This document shows, piece after piece, positions 11,524 through 23,973 of a stretch of 64,000 bases of DNA. Each line of letters opens with the position of its first letter. The stretch's first letter is position 1. The notes under the pieces are model-generated. The model was given only the letters and a program-made list of their open reading frames with translations. It made no database searches and was not told where the DNA came from. Source of the stretch: Diaporthe sp. PMI_573 (lineage: Eukaryota; Ascomycota; Sordariomycetes; Diaporthales; Diaporthaceae). The translations under genes and the position numbers were made by a program. The stretch lies in assembly GCA_021399435.1 (NCBI GenBank), contig JAJTUP010000005.1, positions 1,240,001-1,304,000 of the forward strand. Direction: 5' to 3'.

Positions 11524-12063
11524 TAATCTCTTTGCATGACCATACTTAGTAAATCTTCTCTTAGTGTGGAGGATCATCCATAGTTGCGTTGTGGCAATTA
11601 TTATTGACTTTCACTAGCGTTTTACTTTTTCTTTTTCGGTTTTTCTTTTCCTTCCAAAGATTAGCTGAGCTGCTGGTGATGGGCATGGTCAAGTCTTTGC
11701 CACATCATCATTTTTGAAGTATTCGTTCAGGTCATGAATTCAAATGTCATTATCACTGTTCTTACCCGTATTCATCATCTTTTAGCCTTGGAATTCTATA
11801 CATCACAGTCGCAAAGACAGCAGAGCGCACCATATGACCGATAATTAAGGATAATCTTTCAAGCTTCTCCACAGAACAAAGCTGACTGACCAGATCTGCA
11901 TTTGAGTGGTTTCGTTTTTAATCCGTATACGTACGCCTCTTAAGCAATATGTCGGCGGTCCCTTCATACAGTGCTAAACGCTTAAACACCCAGCTTTAAA
12001 AAAGAAAAACAACGCCGATAACAGTAGATTTAGAATACGATTGTCTGTGGCACGTGGCCCACA
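11524..12063. other. Intergenic, tail-to-tail region
   Basis: AT-rich sequence between two convergent genes, probably both 3' UTRs. No frame of note. Confidence 0.5.
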
Positions 12064-14751
12064 CTAAATTATAGTGATCGTCTCGACCGTTTCTTCACTC
12101 TCATCCCAAGAAGTAAAGGCCGCTGCTCCGACTCTGCGAAATATCTTGCCTGAAGGGTCTTCTGTCTTGGCCAGAAGAAGCGCATCAATGCTGCACTTGG
12201 TCGTGTACTTGGTTTCTTTTTCATCTTCATCGGACTCAGTTGCCCATATCCTTTCTCGAGTGTATCTAGTCGGCCCCCGGAGACAGAGGAGCTCGCGTGG
12301 CAACGCCGTGAATCGCTTTTCCGGGTCAACGTCATCAACTGCCTTCTTGGCCCATCGCGCGTAGCCTGGAAAAGGAATCCTTCTGCCTTTGAGGTCCTCT
12401 ATGGTAATGCCAGGCGTGATCTTGGTGGCTGGGAATACGGTGTTCAGCGTATCGTCGCACTCCCAAGACCCAATTTTCTTGCCCATCCTGTCGCGGATCA
12501 GCATCCCTTGAGTGCTCGTAGGGTCAACGGCTTCGACTGATGCATCTTGAAGGCCGCCAATTGTAAATGCACTCGCAGCTTCATCCCACTTGACCCAAGT
12601 TGTCTTGCCTTCAACGGTCAACTTTCCACCCCCAACCGGCCCAAAGGGATTGTCATCTGCTGCGATCAACTCAACCTCCACGTCCAAAATCGTAAGAGGT
12701 GCCTCTTCGCCCATGCCCGGGCTCAGATCCGGCCAAGTCCACCAGACCCCGCCGTCTACACTCGGCCACGCCCAAGACGGCGCTCTGTAGTCGCGGCACC
12801 TGGCCGGCTCTGGGCTCACGACCTCCTGGTCGGTGCGCCAGAAGAGGCTGCGCTCGAGCTCGATGCGCCAGTGCCCGGCGAGATAGGAGTCCTGGGCTAT
12901 CTCATGGATTGTAGCCGCGAGGCCGGCTATGGCGGGCAGCTTGTCGCTGCTCTTGGTCAAGTACCGGCCTGAGTAGCTGCTGACAAGGTCGTACCATATC
13001 TTGTACCGACAGTTGCGCGACGCCACGTCGAGGAAGTCGTACAGGTCGCTGTCTGTCGGGCGGTCGAGCAAGATTGGTTTCAACAGAGGCTTCGAATCGT
13101 CTGGCCTGAGGTCGAATATGTATGTTGAGCGCCCATTTGGGGGTTCCATGAGAGAGACGACAAAGGTCTGGCTCACTGGCTCCTGCTGTTCCTCCTCATC
13201 TTCTGCAGCCGTTTCGATATGGACATCTTCATTCCTTGCAAGAGCAGTTTCTTCCGACTCTTTGATTGTACTGTCGTCATCCTTCTTGTCTTCATTGTCT
13301 TGACGTTCTAGTTGATCAGCTGGCTGGCTTTTCGCTGCATGTTGTTCACAGTCTTCCACTCCTGTTCCGGTATCTTCGATTTCGTCAGTATCACTGTCCT
13401 CCTCTTCGTAGTTTTCGAATTCGTAAACACCATTGTAAGCTCTCTTCATCGCTCCAATTCTGCCCAAGAATGCAGGATGCCACGCATTGCTTCTGTCTTC
13501 AGTGTAGCCATACTGTGCCTCTAACCTCTCGCAACACTCCCATACCCATTGGCCTGTACAGCAATGCAAGATCCTTCTTGAAAGACTCCTCTCTTGCAAT
13601 GCCCATGCTCTCTGGAACAACGGTCCGCTGGCTACCTTGTCAGCCCAGGGCGGACCGGAAGTACCGATCTGTCTGGTACCTGTTACGTATGCCTGGCCAT
13701 CGGTATCAGAGAATGTTTGCGGTAGCTGAACAATCTCGGAATGCGCCTCGGGAATGAAGCAGCCGCGCGAGCCATCCGCAGCACCGGTAGCCGAGATCGT
13801 GAGCATGCTGTTTCGGTAGATCGAGCTCATCAGACCAGACTCGTGGTGCCAGTCCTGTTCCGAGTCCTGAACTATGCACAGGCTGTCAATCCACAAGAAC
13901 GGGATCCGCAGCTTTCTCGCGATGGTAATGGCGTCCCTGAATGATTTGGGCAACTGATCCATAGAGATAGAATCCTGGTATTGCGCCAATGTCGCAAGCC
14001 TGGTTTGGAGGAGGTTCAAGCCACCCCAGCAGTGACTCAATGCCGCATAATATCCCCGTTGACCGTCCGAGACAATCAGACGCGGGTCTAAGCCATCCTG
14101 AGTGACATCGATGACCCTATTTGGGAGTAATGGGGGGTCATCCCCAGGAGTCGGAGCGCAGACCTTGTGTCGTTTATGACAATTGTCCATCCAGGCGCGG
14201 ACGACATCAAAAAGAGAGTCGCTTGGTACATCATGACTGATGATCGTACGGCCAGATACATGGAAATCGTCAGCTGCACAACCGTGCCGCCCTAGTGAAT
14301 CGCCCTCTTCCACGACGAGGTGCAAATCCGTCGCCATATACTTGCTCTTCAGCCACACTCCGATGTACGCAAAGCCGGGTGCTTTCTTTGGTGACTTATT
14401 CTCGGACTCCTCAAACCAGTTGTCAGGCACAAGAGCCAGCTTCACGGCCCAGGAATCTCTTTCCGCCCTCTCGTGCTCCTTGAAGAACCAGCCGGTGTCA
14501 ACGGCACCCTCGAACTGAAGCTGCGGCCCATGCTCTTTCCCGCAGCCTTCACGCCAGATTGCGCGCTCGATAATTGCGCATAGGCGACAGTTCTCGGCAG
14601 AAGATTGGAGGGCGGCTCTATTTCCTGCGTGGCGATAGAAGTTCGGAGGGCGAAGTTTGGCTATCGTGAGACCTTGGCAAAGCTCACATAGTGTTGTCTT
14701 GTCGCGTGATTGGAGGCACTCCAACCAGACGTTGCTCGAGTCCTGCGCCAT
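12064..14751 (-). CDS. HET-domain protein (heterokaryon-incompatibility type)
   Basis: A single uninterrupted frame of 895 residues. The N-terminus has paired cysteines (LCELC at 21-25, CRLC at 55-58), common in HET proteins. The HET domain starts at about residue 234 with YYAALSHCWG, continues through LPKSFRDAITIARKL and FLWIDSLCIVQDSEQDW, and ends the core with IYRNSMLTISATGAADGSRGCF. A strongly acidic, Glu/Asp-rich low-complexity stretch (roughly residues 440-540) separates it from a C-terminal region containing RAPSWAWPSVDG, typical of the distal part of this family. In characterised members the HET domain acts as a TIR-like cell-death effector in non-self recognition; which partner this one senses is unknown. 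No NACHT, WD40 or ankyrin repeats follow. The start is the first Met of the frame. Confidence 0.92.
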   Translation of the reverse strand: MAQDSSNVWLECLQSRDKTTLCELCQGLTIAKLRPPNFYRHAGNRAALQSSAENCRLCAIIERAIWREGCGKEHGPQLQFEGAVDTGWFFKEHERAERDSWAVKLALVPDNWFEESENKSPKKAPGFAYIGVWLKSKYMATDLHLVVEEGDSLGRHGCAADDFHVSGRTIISHDVPSDSLFDVVRAWMDNCHKRHKVCAPTPGDDPPLLPNRVIDVTQDGLDPRLIVSDGQRGYYAALSHCWGGLNLLQTRLATLAQYQDSISMDQLPKSFRDAITIARKLRIPFLWIDSLCIVQDSEQDWHHESGLMSSIYRNSMLTISATGAADGSRGCFIPEAHSEIVQLPQTFSDTDGQAYVTGTRQIGTSGPPWADKVASGPLFQRAWALQERSLSRRILHCCTGQWVWECCERLEAQYGYTEDRSNAWHPAFLGRIGAMKRAYNGVYEFENYEEEDSDTDEIEDTGTGVEDCEQHAAKSQPADQLERQDNEDKKDDDSTIKESEETALARNEDVHIETAAEDEEEQQEPVSQTFVVSLMEPPNGRSTYIFDLRPDDSKPLLKPILLDRPTDSDLYDFLDVASRNCRYKIWYDLVSSYSGRYLTKSSDKLPAIAGLAATIHEIAQDSYLAGHWRIELERSLFWRTDQEVVSPEPARCRDYRAPSWAWPSVDGGVWWTWPDLSPGMGEEAPLTILDVEVELIAADDNPFGPVGGGKLTVEGKTTWVKWDEAASAFTIGGLQDASVEAVDPTSTQGMLIRDRMGKKIGSWECDDTLNTVFPATKITPGITIEDLKGRRIPFPGYARWAKKAVDDVDPEKRFTALPRELLCLRGPTRYTRERIWATESDEDEKETKYTTKCSIDALLLAKTEDPSGKIFRRVGAAAFTSWDESEETVETITII

Positions 14752-15321
14752 CGTGAATAGCCCCTGAAGCGGTCAAAGCAGACCTGGTATGAACTCGCCC
14801 TCTTTGGGAATTTTCGAGGATAAGACAATTGATATATAGAAGAAGCATCCACGTAAGCAGAACAGGCAGGAGTGACCACCTAAGCATTGAGCACTGAAAT
14901 CCTCCGCTAAGCTACTTGTATTTAGCTGCCTGAAGTGGAGACATACCATCTGCGAATACCAGGTTAAATGATGACCCAGGTAGACCCTTCAGGCCCCTGA
15001 AACGCTATTTTTACAAGGCACTACTCATGGGCTGTTCAGATCTATTGCGTTGATGACTCTCAACTGCTTATGTGGGAGCGGCTCATTCGAAGTCCGGATT
15101 AAACCCTGACCAGGGTTTGTGGCCCCGGATGTAGTGCAGAGCAGCGGACCTCCCCCCCCCCGCATTGGCTCCGGTCCTCCACACCCCAGACCTCGGCATC
15201 CCCATGTGACGGCTGACAGTCCAGCGGTGATGCAGGCGCACCGATGGCAGATACAGTGAGACTGGCAACCACGCATTCGGAGAGTTCCATGATACAGGCT
15301 CATGAAGAACCTTAGCCTGGC
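14752..15321. other. Divergent promoter region between HET and thiolase-like genes
   Basis: 570 bases between two divergently transcribed starts. A C-rich homopolymer lies near 15151-15160. No convincing TATA or longer frame. Confidence 0.5.
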
Positions 15322-17181
15322 ATGGCCTTCACACCCGTGATCATCGGCGTCGCAGACGTCAAGAACCAGTCAAAGGTCCACAAGGAGCCCGCGACCCTCA
15401 TGTTCGAGGCCATATCCCACGCGATCCACGACACAGGACTCGCCTCTCTCGCGCCCGTGATATCTCAGGTCGACAGCATCGACGTCGTCAGGACTTGGAC
15501 ATGGCCTTACGCAGACCTCCCCGGCCTACTGGGCAAGTGGCTGGGGCTCGACAAGAGGCCCGCCTGGACGCGGTACACGGAGCACGGGGGCAACGAGCCG
15601 GCTAGGCTGGTCGACGAGGCGGCAGGCCGCATTGCAAGGGGCGAGACCAAGGTTGCTGTTGTTACTGGGGGCGAGGCGCTGGCTTCTTGTGAGTGCGCGC
15701 TGTTGGCAATAAGCTCATGGCCACCGAAACTCATAGACTTGAGCCTATTCAAGGAATCAGACTTTGGATGCAGCAAGATTTGCGTCGTGAGAGATAGTGA
15801 CTAACATGTCTTTCTGGTTCCAGTGTCCGCATATTCAAAAGCTGGCCAGGCCGAGCCCCCAGGCTGGACAAAGCCAGACACGTCTGTAGACGCCGTTTTC
15901 TCACCATCAACAATAGATCTTGGCCAAGGTCTGCTGACCCGACTCCAATTTGCCTCCAAAGTGATAGAACTGTGCTGACTTCAGGCAGATATCGGCGGTA
16001 TACATTCTATTGGAACACCTATACAGATATACCCGCTCTACGAAAATGGCTTCAGGGCGCACCGTGAGCAGACACCACAGGAGAACAACGACGAATCTGC
16101 CGCTCTTTACGCAGACTTCGCACAGGTCGCTGCAAATAATCAGTATTCATGGAATCATGGGAGACCTCCAGCAACAAAAGGGGATATCGGAACCGTGTCA
16201 AGAAAGAACAGGATGATATGCTCACCATGTTCGTTTCCAAGGCTGCTTCTCCTGAGAGGAAATACTAATCCCGCGCTCAGACCCTCTCCTCATGAATGCC
16301 TTCAACACTGTCAACCTCGCCGCAGCCGTCCTGTTGACATCTACCGAAAATGCAAGGGAGCTCGGCGTGCCAGAGGATAAGTGGGTGTACCCTCTGGGCG
16401 GGGCGGGGAGGAAAGAGAGAAAACATTTCTGGGAGCGGCCCAATTTTCACCACAGCGACGCAATATCGATTGCCCTGGATGAGTGTCTTTCACTGTCAGG
16501 GGTCACACTAGCAGACATCGATGTCATCGATCTGTACTCGTGAGTATCAGGAGCCCAACAGAAGGCAATAGCCATCTAAACAATGTCCCGCGCAGGTGCT
16601 TTCCCATCGTCCCGAAACTGGCCTGCCACCATCTAGGCCTCCCGATCCTCAACAGCCCCAAGCCCTTGACGCTCCTCGGGGGTCTCACATCATTCGGTGG
16701 GGCTGGCAACAACTATTCCATGCATGCAATTACCGAGATATCGCGACAGCTGCGTGCTCGGAAGGCCAAGACCGGCCTTGTGCTCGCAAACGGTGGGTTT
16801 CTGTCGTATCAGCACGCTTTGTGTCTATCTTCGGAGACGCGAAGAGATGGATCACTGTACCTGGACAGCCGCGACTCCTCGGCCGCTGTCGTGGGAGCCC
16901 CGGTCCCAGTCGAGCCATTCGCACAGGGAGAAGCCGTTGTCGAGACGTATACGGTCCAGTTCGACCGTGAGGGCAATCCAGAGATGGCCTTCGTCATCGG
17001 CCGCTTGAAAGAAAATGGCCATCGGTTCGTCGCCAACCACGGCGACCAACGGACGCTGCAGGAGCTTGCGTCTACTGCCGAGGAGCAGATTGGGAAGGTT
17101 GGGTATGTCAAGACCAGACGGGATGGGACTGGAGATCCTGAAAGCAATGCTTTCTTCCTAGGTCTCAGGCCGAGGATCTGA
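15322..17181 (+). CDS. Thiolase-like acyl-CoA acetyltransferase-family protein
   Basis: Five exons (15322-15688, 15824-15928, 15989-16228, 16281-16539, 16596-17181) join in phase to 518 residues. Introns carry recognisable branch points (CTAAC at 15801, TACTAAT near 16264); the second has an unusual GTCTGC donor. The protein aligns by eye with the SCP2-thiolase-like group of ~500-residue acetyl-CoA acetyltransferases: IIGVADVKNQ at the start, PIQIYPLYENGFRAH, NRMICSPYP after splicing, YSCFPIVPKL across the last junction, and the glycine-rich SFGGAGNNYSMHAI. The usual thiolase nucleophile segment (CxSG) is replaced by GGNEPARLVDEAAGRI, a form I associate with this subgroup. Reaction and substrate are therefore uncertain: an acyl-CoA binding fold is likely, classic thiolysis is not assured. 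No obvious peroxisomal C-terminal SKL. Confidence 0.87.
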
Positions 17182-17783
17182 GTCTACTGGGTGTTACTGT
17201 GTGGGAATGAAACATCACCTGGGCGCCAAAGCCAGAAAAAGGCTGGAACTAGGTGTAGCGAAGAATATCCCTCGGGGCGATGTAGAGAACGATGAGGAAC
17301 CAAAGATCTTTTGGCAAGCGCCTAATAGGGCTATAGGAAGCGCTTCAGATCTTCTGGTGTTCACGAACTCAAGTCGTACCACATAGTGCCGCCTTCCTCA
17401 CATCGGAACAACATATGAGCGGAAACCTTTGCCTCTCATAGTAGAGCAGCCCGTTTAGTTGCATCTCGTAATATTGATAGTTTTGAAACGTGAGCGCATA
17501 AGGTATTGAGATTCAACCGGAAAAGAGGTGGCAATTTAGAAACAGCCAGAACTTCATCAAATTGAATGTACTTTGATCCCAGGTCTCCGTGAATATTCAA
17601 ATGCGCCGAAATTACAAGATCTTCAGTATAGCAACTTGAATTACCGACCTAGCCTCCCAACACCCATACCGGGCCCCCGGTATCCCATGGATTCTTCCTC
17701 TTCGTCATCTTCGTACCGTGGCCCTTCTTGTTCGTTAGCGATCCGTCAACACCGAAACTTGCTTGAACCTGGTCATTGCAAAT
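17182..17783. other. Intergenic, convergent 3' ends
   Basis: About 600 bases between two convergent genes; AT-rich in the middle and without a supported frame. Confidence 0.5.
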
Positions 17784-18508
17784 CTAGCCACAATAGCTCG
17801 ATCGACAAGATTGTAGCTTGGCAACTCGCCTTGGAAGTTCAAGCCTCTTCAGAATGCCTGAGTGACGAGTTCCCGTAGATACACTCCAATGAGAGCACCA
17901 TAGATAAGAAGACACGAAAGGGTCGTGCGTACCTGTCAAGTCTGGCTTTTTCTTGAAAATCTGGTCAATGGCGTCTCGGCTATGCTTCACGCTGTGCGTT
18001 CCATCACGTCAGCTAGTGCTATGGAGAATAGTAGAGCAGTTTCGCGATGTATGGTGGTTCAAATGAGAGCCACACTATGAAGTTCAGAGGAGAGTAGATA
18101 TTTGTCGGCCAAGGGAACTGACTTGGTGCCCACGTTATGCCACTGTCCAGCAAGCTTCAATAGCTTCCGGTCATCCGGGCCCTTCCCCTTTTTGCACTCC
18201 TTCTCGTAGGCCTCCCGCTGCTCCCTCAGGAGCGGAAGGTCCCAGCAGCGGTAGTTATACCTCCTGGAGTCGAGCGACTTATTCCGCTGGTGCTCATCGA
18301 ACGCGGGGGTGTTCAGCTCCTTCTGAAACTTGGCCTCCATGGTCCGGAGCTCCTGCCGGCGGATCGTCCAGCACGTGGCGCAGTTTAGGGCGTTTGCCTC
18401 GCACTTCATCGAGTGGCGGCCTTCTTTCTGGCAGGCGGTACACTTGCACGCCGCCGTTGACATGCGAGGTTCGTGGAAGGTCTTTTTGAACATATTTTGG
18501 TCGGTCAA
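17784..18508 (-). CDS. Cysteine-rich protein of unknown function
   Basis: Three exons, 18508-18123, 17991-17933 and 17857-17784, close in phase to 172 residues. The introns are 131 nt (GTCAGT...CACAG) and 75 nt (GTACGC...CTCAG); removing them avoids an early stop and gives a smooth basic helix (VKHSRDAIDQIFKKKPDL). The N-terminal part has a regular CxCx2Cx9Cx6Cx2C pattern (residues 21-46), suggesting a small metal-binding knuckle, followed by a charged, probably helical region. I recognise no named family, and this is not a standard MYND, GATA or C6 spacing. The start could also be Met6 or Met16, all before the first cysteine. No signal peptide, so probably cytosolic or nuclear. Confidence 0.6.
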
Positions 18509-19256
18509 GGAGACAAGACAACGGGTTGGTGGAAATTGAAAATGAGGTGTGGCTTGAGATGATGCTTGTAGTTTGATTTGAGAAAAGCTGCTGTAAAGGT
18601 TGGCCGTTGGGACTGACTCCTTTTATCAGAAGCCGTCCTTTTTTTTTTCTTCTTCTTTGAGTTTGGAACCACGAGGGTCGTGAGGATTAAACGACTGACG
18701 GGGCCTATCATCGCGACAGTGTGGTGAAACGCGACCTAGCGGTTGAAACTTGCAGAGATGTATTATTTTTCGGTGGCAGAGGCCTAAAATGGCCATGTCA
18801 AATGGTCTGTAAGACTCCTCCCGCAAGGAAGGCTCATGATGTCCGACTAGGTCATCGAGTTTAGCACAAGGAATATGCGTAGATCCGGCCTGGTCGACGT
18901 CAACTTTCCGCTCGTCTGCATCTGCAAGGGCTCATTCTGGGTTCAAAATTGAAACAACATCCGCCTCTTGGAAAGTCAAGGCATGGTAAGCTGTGAAGAT
19001 TCTAGGCACCTTCGAATGCGCGATGAGTCCGAGGTCACAAAGTGGCTGGTCGTGCATGGCTACGCGGGTGCCGCAAGCGCCCGCCCGATTGTTCTGAGTC
19101 CGGCCTGACTGGGACTGCGACATTTCACAAAAATTACATCAGACCCGTGTTCAAGGGTACATGCTCTCAAATTGTTCAATGGCTGATGAAAGCTGATCTC
19201 GGGCAAAAATAAGCGCAGTTTATCAAGGAAAATATGAAAAAAGAAAATTAAGGTTC
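18509..19256. other. Promoter of the cysteine-rich gene and intergenic DNA
   Basis: Pyrimidine/T-rich tracts near 18640-18656 and no supported coding frame. Confidence 0.5.
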
Positions 19257-19327
19257 TCGGATACGGGGAATCGAACCCCGAGCTGGTGAGTGAGAGTCAC
19301 CGATGTTAACCATTACACCATATCCGA
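19257..19327 (-). tRNA. tRNA-Glu (anticodon CUC)
   Basis: On the minus strand the 71-nt cloverleaf closes with seven acceptor pairs (TCGGATA with TATCCGA), a D-arm with GGTTAA in the loop, an anticodon stem GGTGA/TCACC holding loop CTCTCAC (anticodon CTC at 19294-19292), a four-base variable region, and a T-arm CGGGG/CCCCG with loop TTCGATT. No intron is present. The 3' CCA is not encoded, as expected in eukaryotes. Confidence 0.93.
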
Positions 19328-22300
19328 CTACGGTGTGAGAACTGAAAATTGCTCGGATTGCGTTATTATAAAGCTGCAAGCTAGCACACGCTAGAAGCCT
19401 AGAACAAAATAGGTCTCATCAAATGATGATAAAGATCAGTGGCATGTAAATGCAAATATCAATTTGATTTCAAATTTAATACGGTTTACAAATCGGAACC
19501 AGTGAGGATGTACCTAATCTTCTGGCAGAAATAGCGACTACTTGGAGCTATCTCTCACATCTTCCGCCATGGTGATGTCCCGAGCTCGCCTCCCAGATTC
19601 TATCTTCCAAAAACACGCTGCTTCTTTCTATTCCGCTTGCCTGCCGTCACATGACTTTAAGTATCGTGCTAAATTCCCTAGTCTAAAAACGTCAAGCCTT
19701 TCTGTTTCGCTTCCGCGACCGCCTAGAATGGCACACTACAGTAGCACGAACGTCCTCACCAGAGACAGTCAACCTGCGAGAAGAAGCCCAAGGTGTGCCG
19801 AACGGTGCACCGAAACTACTTGGTGCGAACTGGATTTTCCTATAGACCATCTTTTCCTTAACCACTTGACCGGAATCAGCCCGTGGACTTGATTTCCTAG
19901 GCACAGGCCAGGGTTATGCATAAACTGTTTGCGTCTAATTCTTTCAGCGGAATTAATCCTAATTTCGTCTACCTCCGTCTGCTCAGGCAAGACTCTCGGG
20001 TGGAAAACAAATGATGTGAAGCACAATAGACCTCATTCATTGCATAAAAAAAAACGAACACCGTACCTCCAACTCTGCCGACACTCAGCAGTACCGGTAT
20101 ATAGCTAGTTTGTTGTCACTCCCTTGTTAGCCCACATTCGAGGATAACTCGACGACCAGAATTCTTTTGTACTAGAATTGAATCCGGATAGTCTCTATGG
20201 GAAAATTTCATTGTGAACCCCTTCTCATAAAACGTCCTCCCACAGGATGGGTACAAACTCCAGCAGGACAGCCTCAAACGGGTACCTCCCCAAGGTTAAC
20301 CTCACATAAACATGTACTTGTGCTATAGCCTGCTGCAAAACTTTCTTGGATAGAGAAGCCTTCTCCCATGTCCTGAAAAATTAATGTGGTAGACGTCATC
20401 CGGACAAGACAAGTCCGTCCAATCCTATATGCTATCAACTCCTTGGCAGATTTGTAGCATCATTGCAAGGTGTATGAGAGTGGAGATACATGCAGTCGAC
20501 CGCACTGCCGTCAGTCTGATAAACAGTCAACGTCTGTGCGGTGCTATGGGGAGAATTTCAGTTATCCGGACGTGGCCTTGCGTCATTCACGGGCACAACG
20601 GTCGAGCCCTCACACGTCAGTGCCAGAAGAGCATGGGCACATATTTGTTTCAAACATGAGATCTGCGAGGCTGCAGCCTATAAAGACCACCAGTCGAGAG
20701 GAACAGGCCTGCTCAAAAACACAAGACGAAGTTATCCTCAGATTCCCCGCAAGTCCGTGAGTGTCGGTGGCCCTCTTGGGACTTGGGACTCCGGATCCGA
20801 GGCACCGGGACATCGGACGGAAAGAGTGCCGACTGCGGATTGCGGAGTGGCGGCAAGCGAATACCGGTATGACGCTCTATGCCATCATCGTCTTTTGAAA
20901 TAATTTGTTTCTCGCCGTTATGACAGGCACATTGGATTGTGGCGCGGTGAGTGATCACGAATTCGCATGCGAGTAACTCGGTGGGCCGGATTGCAGCATC
21001 TAGAGAGAGGGCGGAGAACCACAACCACCGCGCACAGAGCTTCAGGCCCCTGCCGACAAATTTGGATGGCTGAATATTTTGTCTCAAAATTAGCAGTTTG
21101 ATGGGGAGGTCTGCCACCGGCTTGAGCCTCCTCTCTCGGATCATCCGACAACTGGTCGTGGATGTCGTCATGGAGCAATATGTCGCAGGTACGAGCTGAG
21201 GAATGGGCCGCCATCTAGAAGTACACCAAGGCCGTGTCAAAGTATCGGAGGGCCCATTGGAACTAACGCTCAATTACAAGTGCAATTGCCTCGTTCTCGA
21301 AGCTCGGTGAAGCTCGATGACGCACAGATGCCTATACGATGTCCAACTTCGTTGATCAAGGCCTCCCGAGGTCATGATACCATCCGCAAGCTAGCCAGTT
21401 GAGTCTTATTCTCACACCTGTCTAGCTTGTAAGCTCGCCCTGTCCGACTTCTATTTCTGTAAAGGAATTGAGCCGCTTGGTCGTGTGGCTGCGGCTCCGG
21501 GAGACGGACAGGGCACGGAACCGGCTTTAACTGAATCTGGTTCAGTGTGATGGCCTTGGGGACAGGCCGTCGATGAATCGTTTCAGCCGCTAAGTAGAAG
21601 TGCGGCGCGACAGAGGATATGTCGGGTGCCGACCCTAAGATATGCACATGAATTGGATTCGCTTTCGCTAATCTCAAGCGCTGCATCAAGGCTACCATTT
21701 GCCTTAAAACCTCTCTTTATCGAACGGCTCACGGGCATAGCTCGCCCGAGTCACCGCAGGAGGCGCCACCGGCTGGAGGGTTGCCCTTTCTCCCGAATCA
21801 GGTTCGAATGGTGAAGTGTTGATCAGAGCCTTGCTGTCCCACGATAGGCACAAGCTCGTCCAGCACAACGCAACCGACTCAGCGCCGGGCGTGCGTGCCC
21901 TGCAGCCCCGGGGCCAATGAGCAGTCCTATGCACCTATCTTGCCCGTCTTTCCACATCCAGTCTTGCTGATCAGAGCCCCAGTCCCAGTCCTACCTGTAA
22001 GTCGATGCCTGCAGCACGTCCCCGACTAGCTAGTCTAGGACCCACACGTGCACAATATGTTAGACTTCGTATTGGAGTGACGAAGACGATCGCATCTGCA
22101 CACTGCATGCGATGAAGGGTGGGGTTGCCTGCTGCTCTTCGGGGTCTCTTTTGCATAAGTTGCCCACGCTGATTAGTTCGGCAGTTAGTAGACTCCATAT
22201 TCACAGGCATACTGGACTCATGCGTCGGAGACTATGTGACAGCTGTGTCTGGTTTGATGTGACCCGCAGTGACACTCTGCATGGGTAATACGTTGACATA

Positions 22301-23973
22301 AACATAGTGGCCGGCGGGTGTTCGGTTCTGAAGAAAGCTTGATATCCGTCCGATCCGAGATGTTCCAATTCGCAAACCGGCCAGCCGGGTGAGGGTCGGC
22401 TGCAATTACAATAATTGACCCTGTCAACAGCGGCCCGCTTTGACATAAAAACCATCGCGAGGTCGTCTGCGAGGAGGAAATCGGCAAATGTTGCCCCCTC
22501 AGAGTGGTTTCGTCCAGGAGGGGCCGTGTCAGATCTGTGCCAAGTCGTGGCCCCGGTGGGGATCAACGGCGCGGGTGGGCCGCAGGGAACGAAACACGGC
22601 GAGCCTAAATTGACGGACGTTGAGCGTGCAGCGTGCAGCGGGCGGCGGAGTGGAACGCAGCCTGGCGCAGGGAAGCGACAGGCATGGGCGCAGCTTAAGC
22701 TTTCCGTGTCTTGTTCGGATCTTCAGAGTCGGCGTTTAAGATTGAGAGGGGCGTTTGCTCAATGACGGCTCCCAAGGGGCTAGAAATGAAAAGGCAGGTT
22801 TCGAGACACCACGGGCGTGCAGGGACGGCCCTGACAAGTTGGCTCTGCCAGACTCTGGGGAGAAGCACACACGAGCTGCCAGCTTGTCTCTCCGGGCTGG
22901 TGGCAACCAATCACGACACCTCGGGGCAGAAGAGACCCAGAGGAGATCCAGAAGAGAGGAGAAGGGGAGGGCCAGAGTGGAGTGAGTGCAGTGGAGTTGA
23001 GCGAGACCCAGACTCCAGACTGAGCAGGGGCCCAAGCTCCCAAGAAGAGACATGCGGAGTGCGGCAGAGCTGCACCGAGGGCCATCCGCGGACCGGGCCA
23101 GCCCACCGAGACAAGTTTCACAGCATTTGTCGCCGAAGCGAGCGAGGACGACGAGGGCGATGAGTAAATGCGACTGTAGCGAGAGCAAGCCTCAATAGAC
23201 CGAGGCCGAATGAATGCCAGACATGCATCTATCTCATCTCATCACACCATGCCGATTCGCCAAGCTGAGTGGGCGCAGCCGCCGACGATCCCGTCCGCAT
23301 TGAGGGCGGTCGCACCAGGAACAGGACAAGCTCATCGCACAGGCTGCGCTGCAGATCATGGCAGGCCCAAGCCTTTCTGCTCCCTGATTATTGAGGTCAT
23401 CATTCTGACAACACAGCGTCGTGCCAACACGTGTGGAGACACTGACACCGCCAGCTTGCCTGCTTGCGTGCTTTTCCTGTCTGGCTCTGGCTTTGGCCCT
23501 ATCGTTCTCCATGCTTTGCCCCCTGACCTCCGCGGTTGTGACGGCAGATCGTGTCTGCCGACGGGCGTGTGCCCGGAGGTGAAGTCATTAATTGAATTCT
23601 TATTCATGCTGGCTGCTGCAGATAGCCTTTCAGCACGTGCCATCATGGACCCCTTGTCCAGTCGAATAGATTTGCGTGCCGTCGGCGGTGACGGGAACGG
23701 AGGGTGATAAATGACCCGGTGACTGATGACGGTGCAGGGCGCCATGCTGGATTCTGCTGCATCCTTCGAATGCGACGGCGAGGCTCCGACACGCGCCGAA
23801 AACACCACATGATATGGTCTGGTCAGCCTCACGATAGTGTTGCATTGATGGTCGGCCGGGCGGAGCGTCAGCCCGGATGACTCCTCGTGGGTGTGTCCAC
23901 TGCTACTGCTACTGTGTACTGCACCTGGTGGGAGGATCTGGCTGGGCACGATGGACTAGCGAGCGCTGGACGA

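Noticed and set aside
22711..23188. Overlapping 150-codon frames on both strands
   Set aside because: No motif, no splice support; equal openness on both strands reflects GC content.
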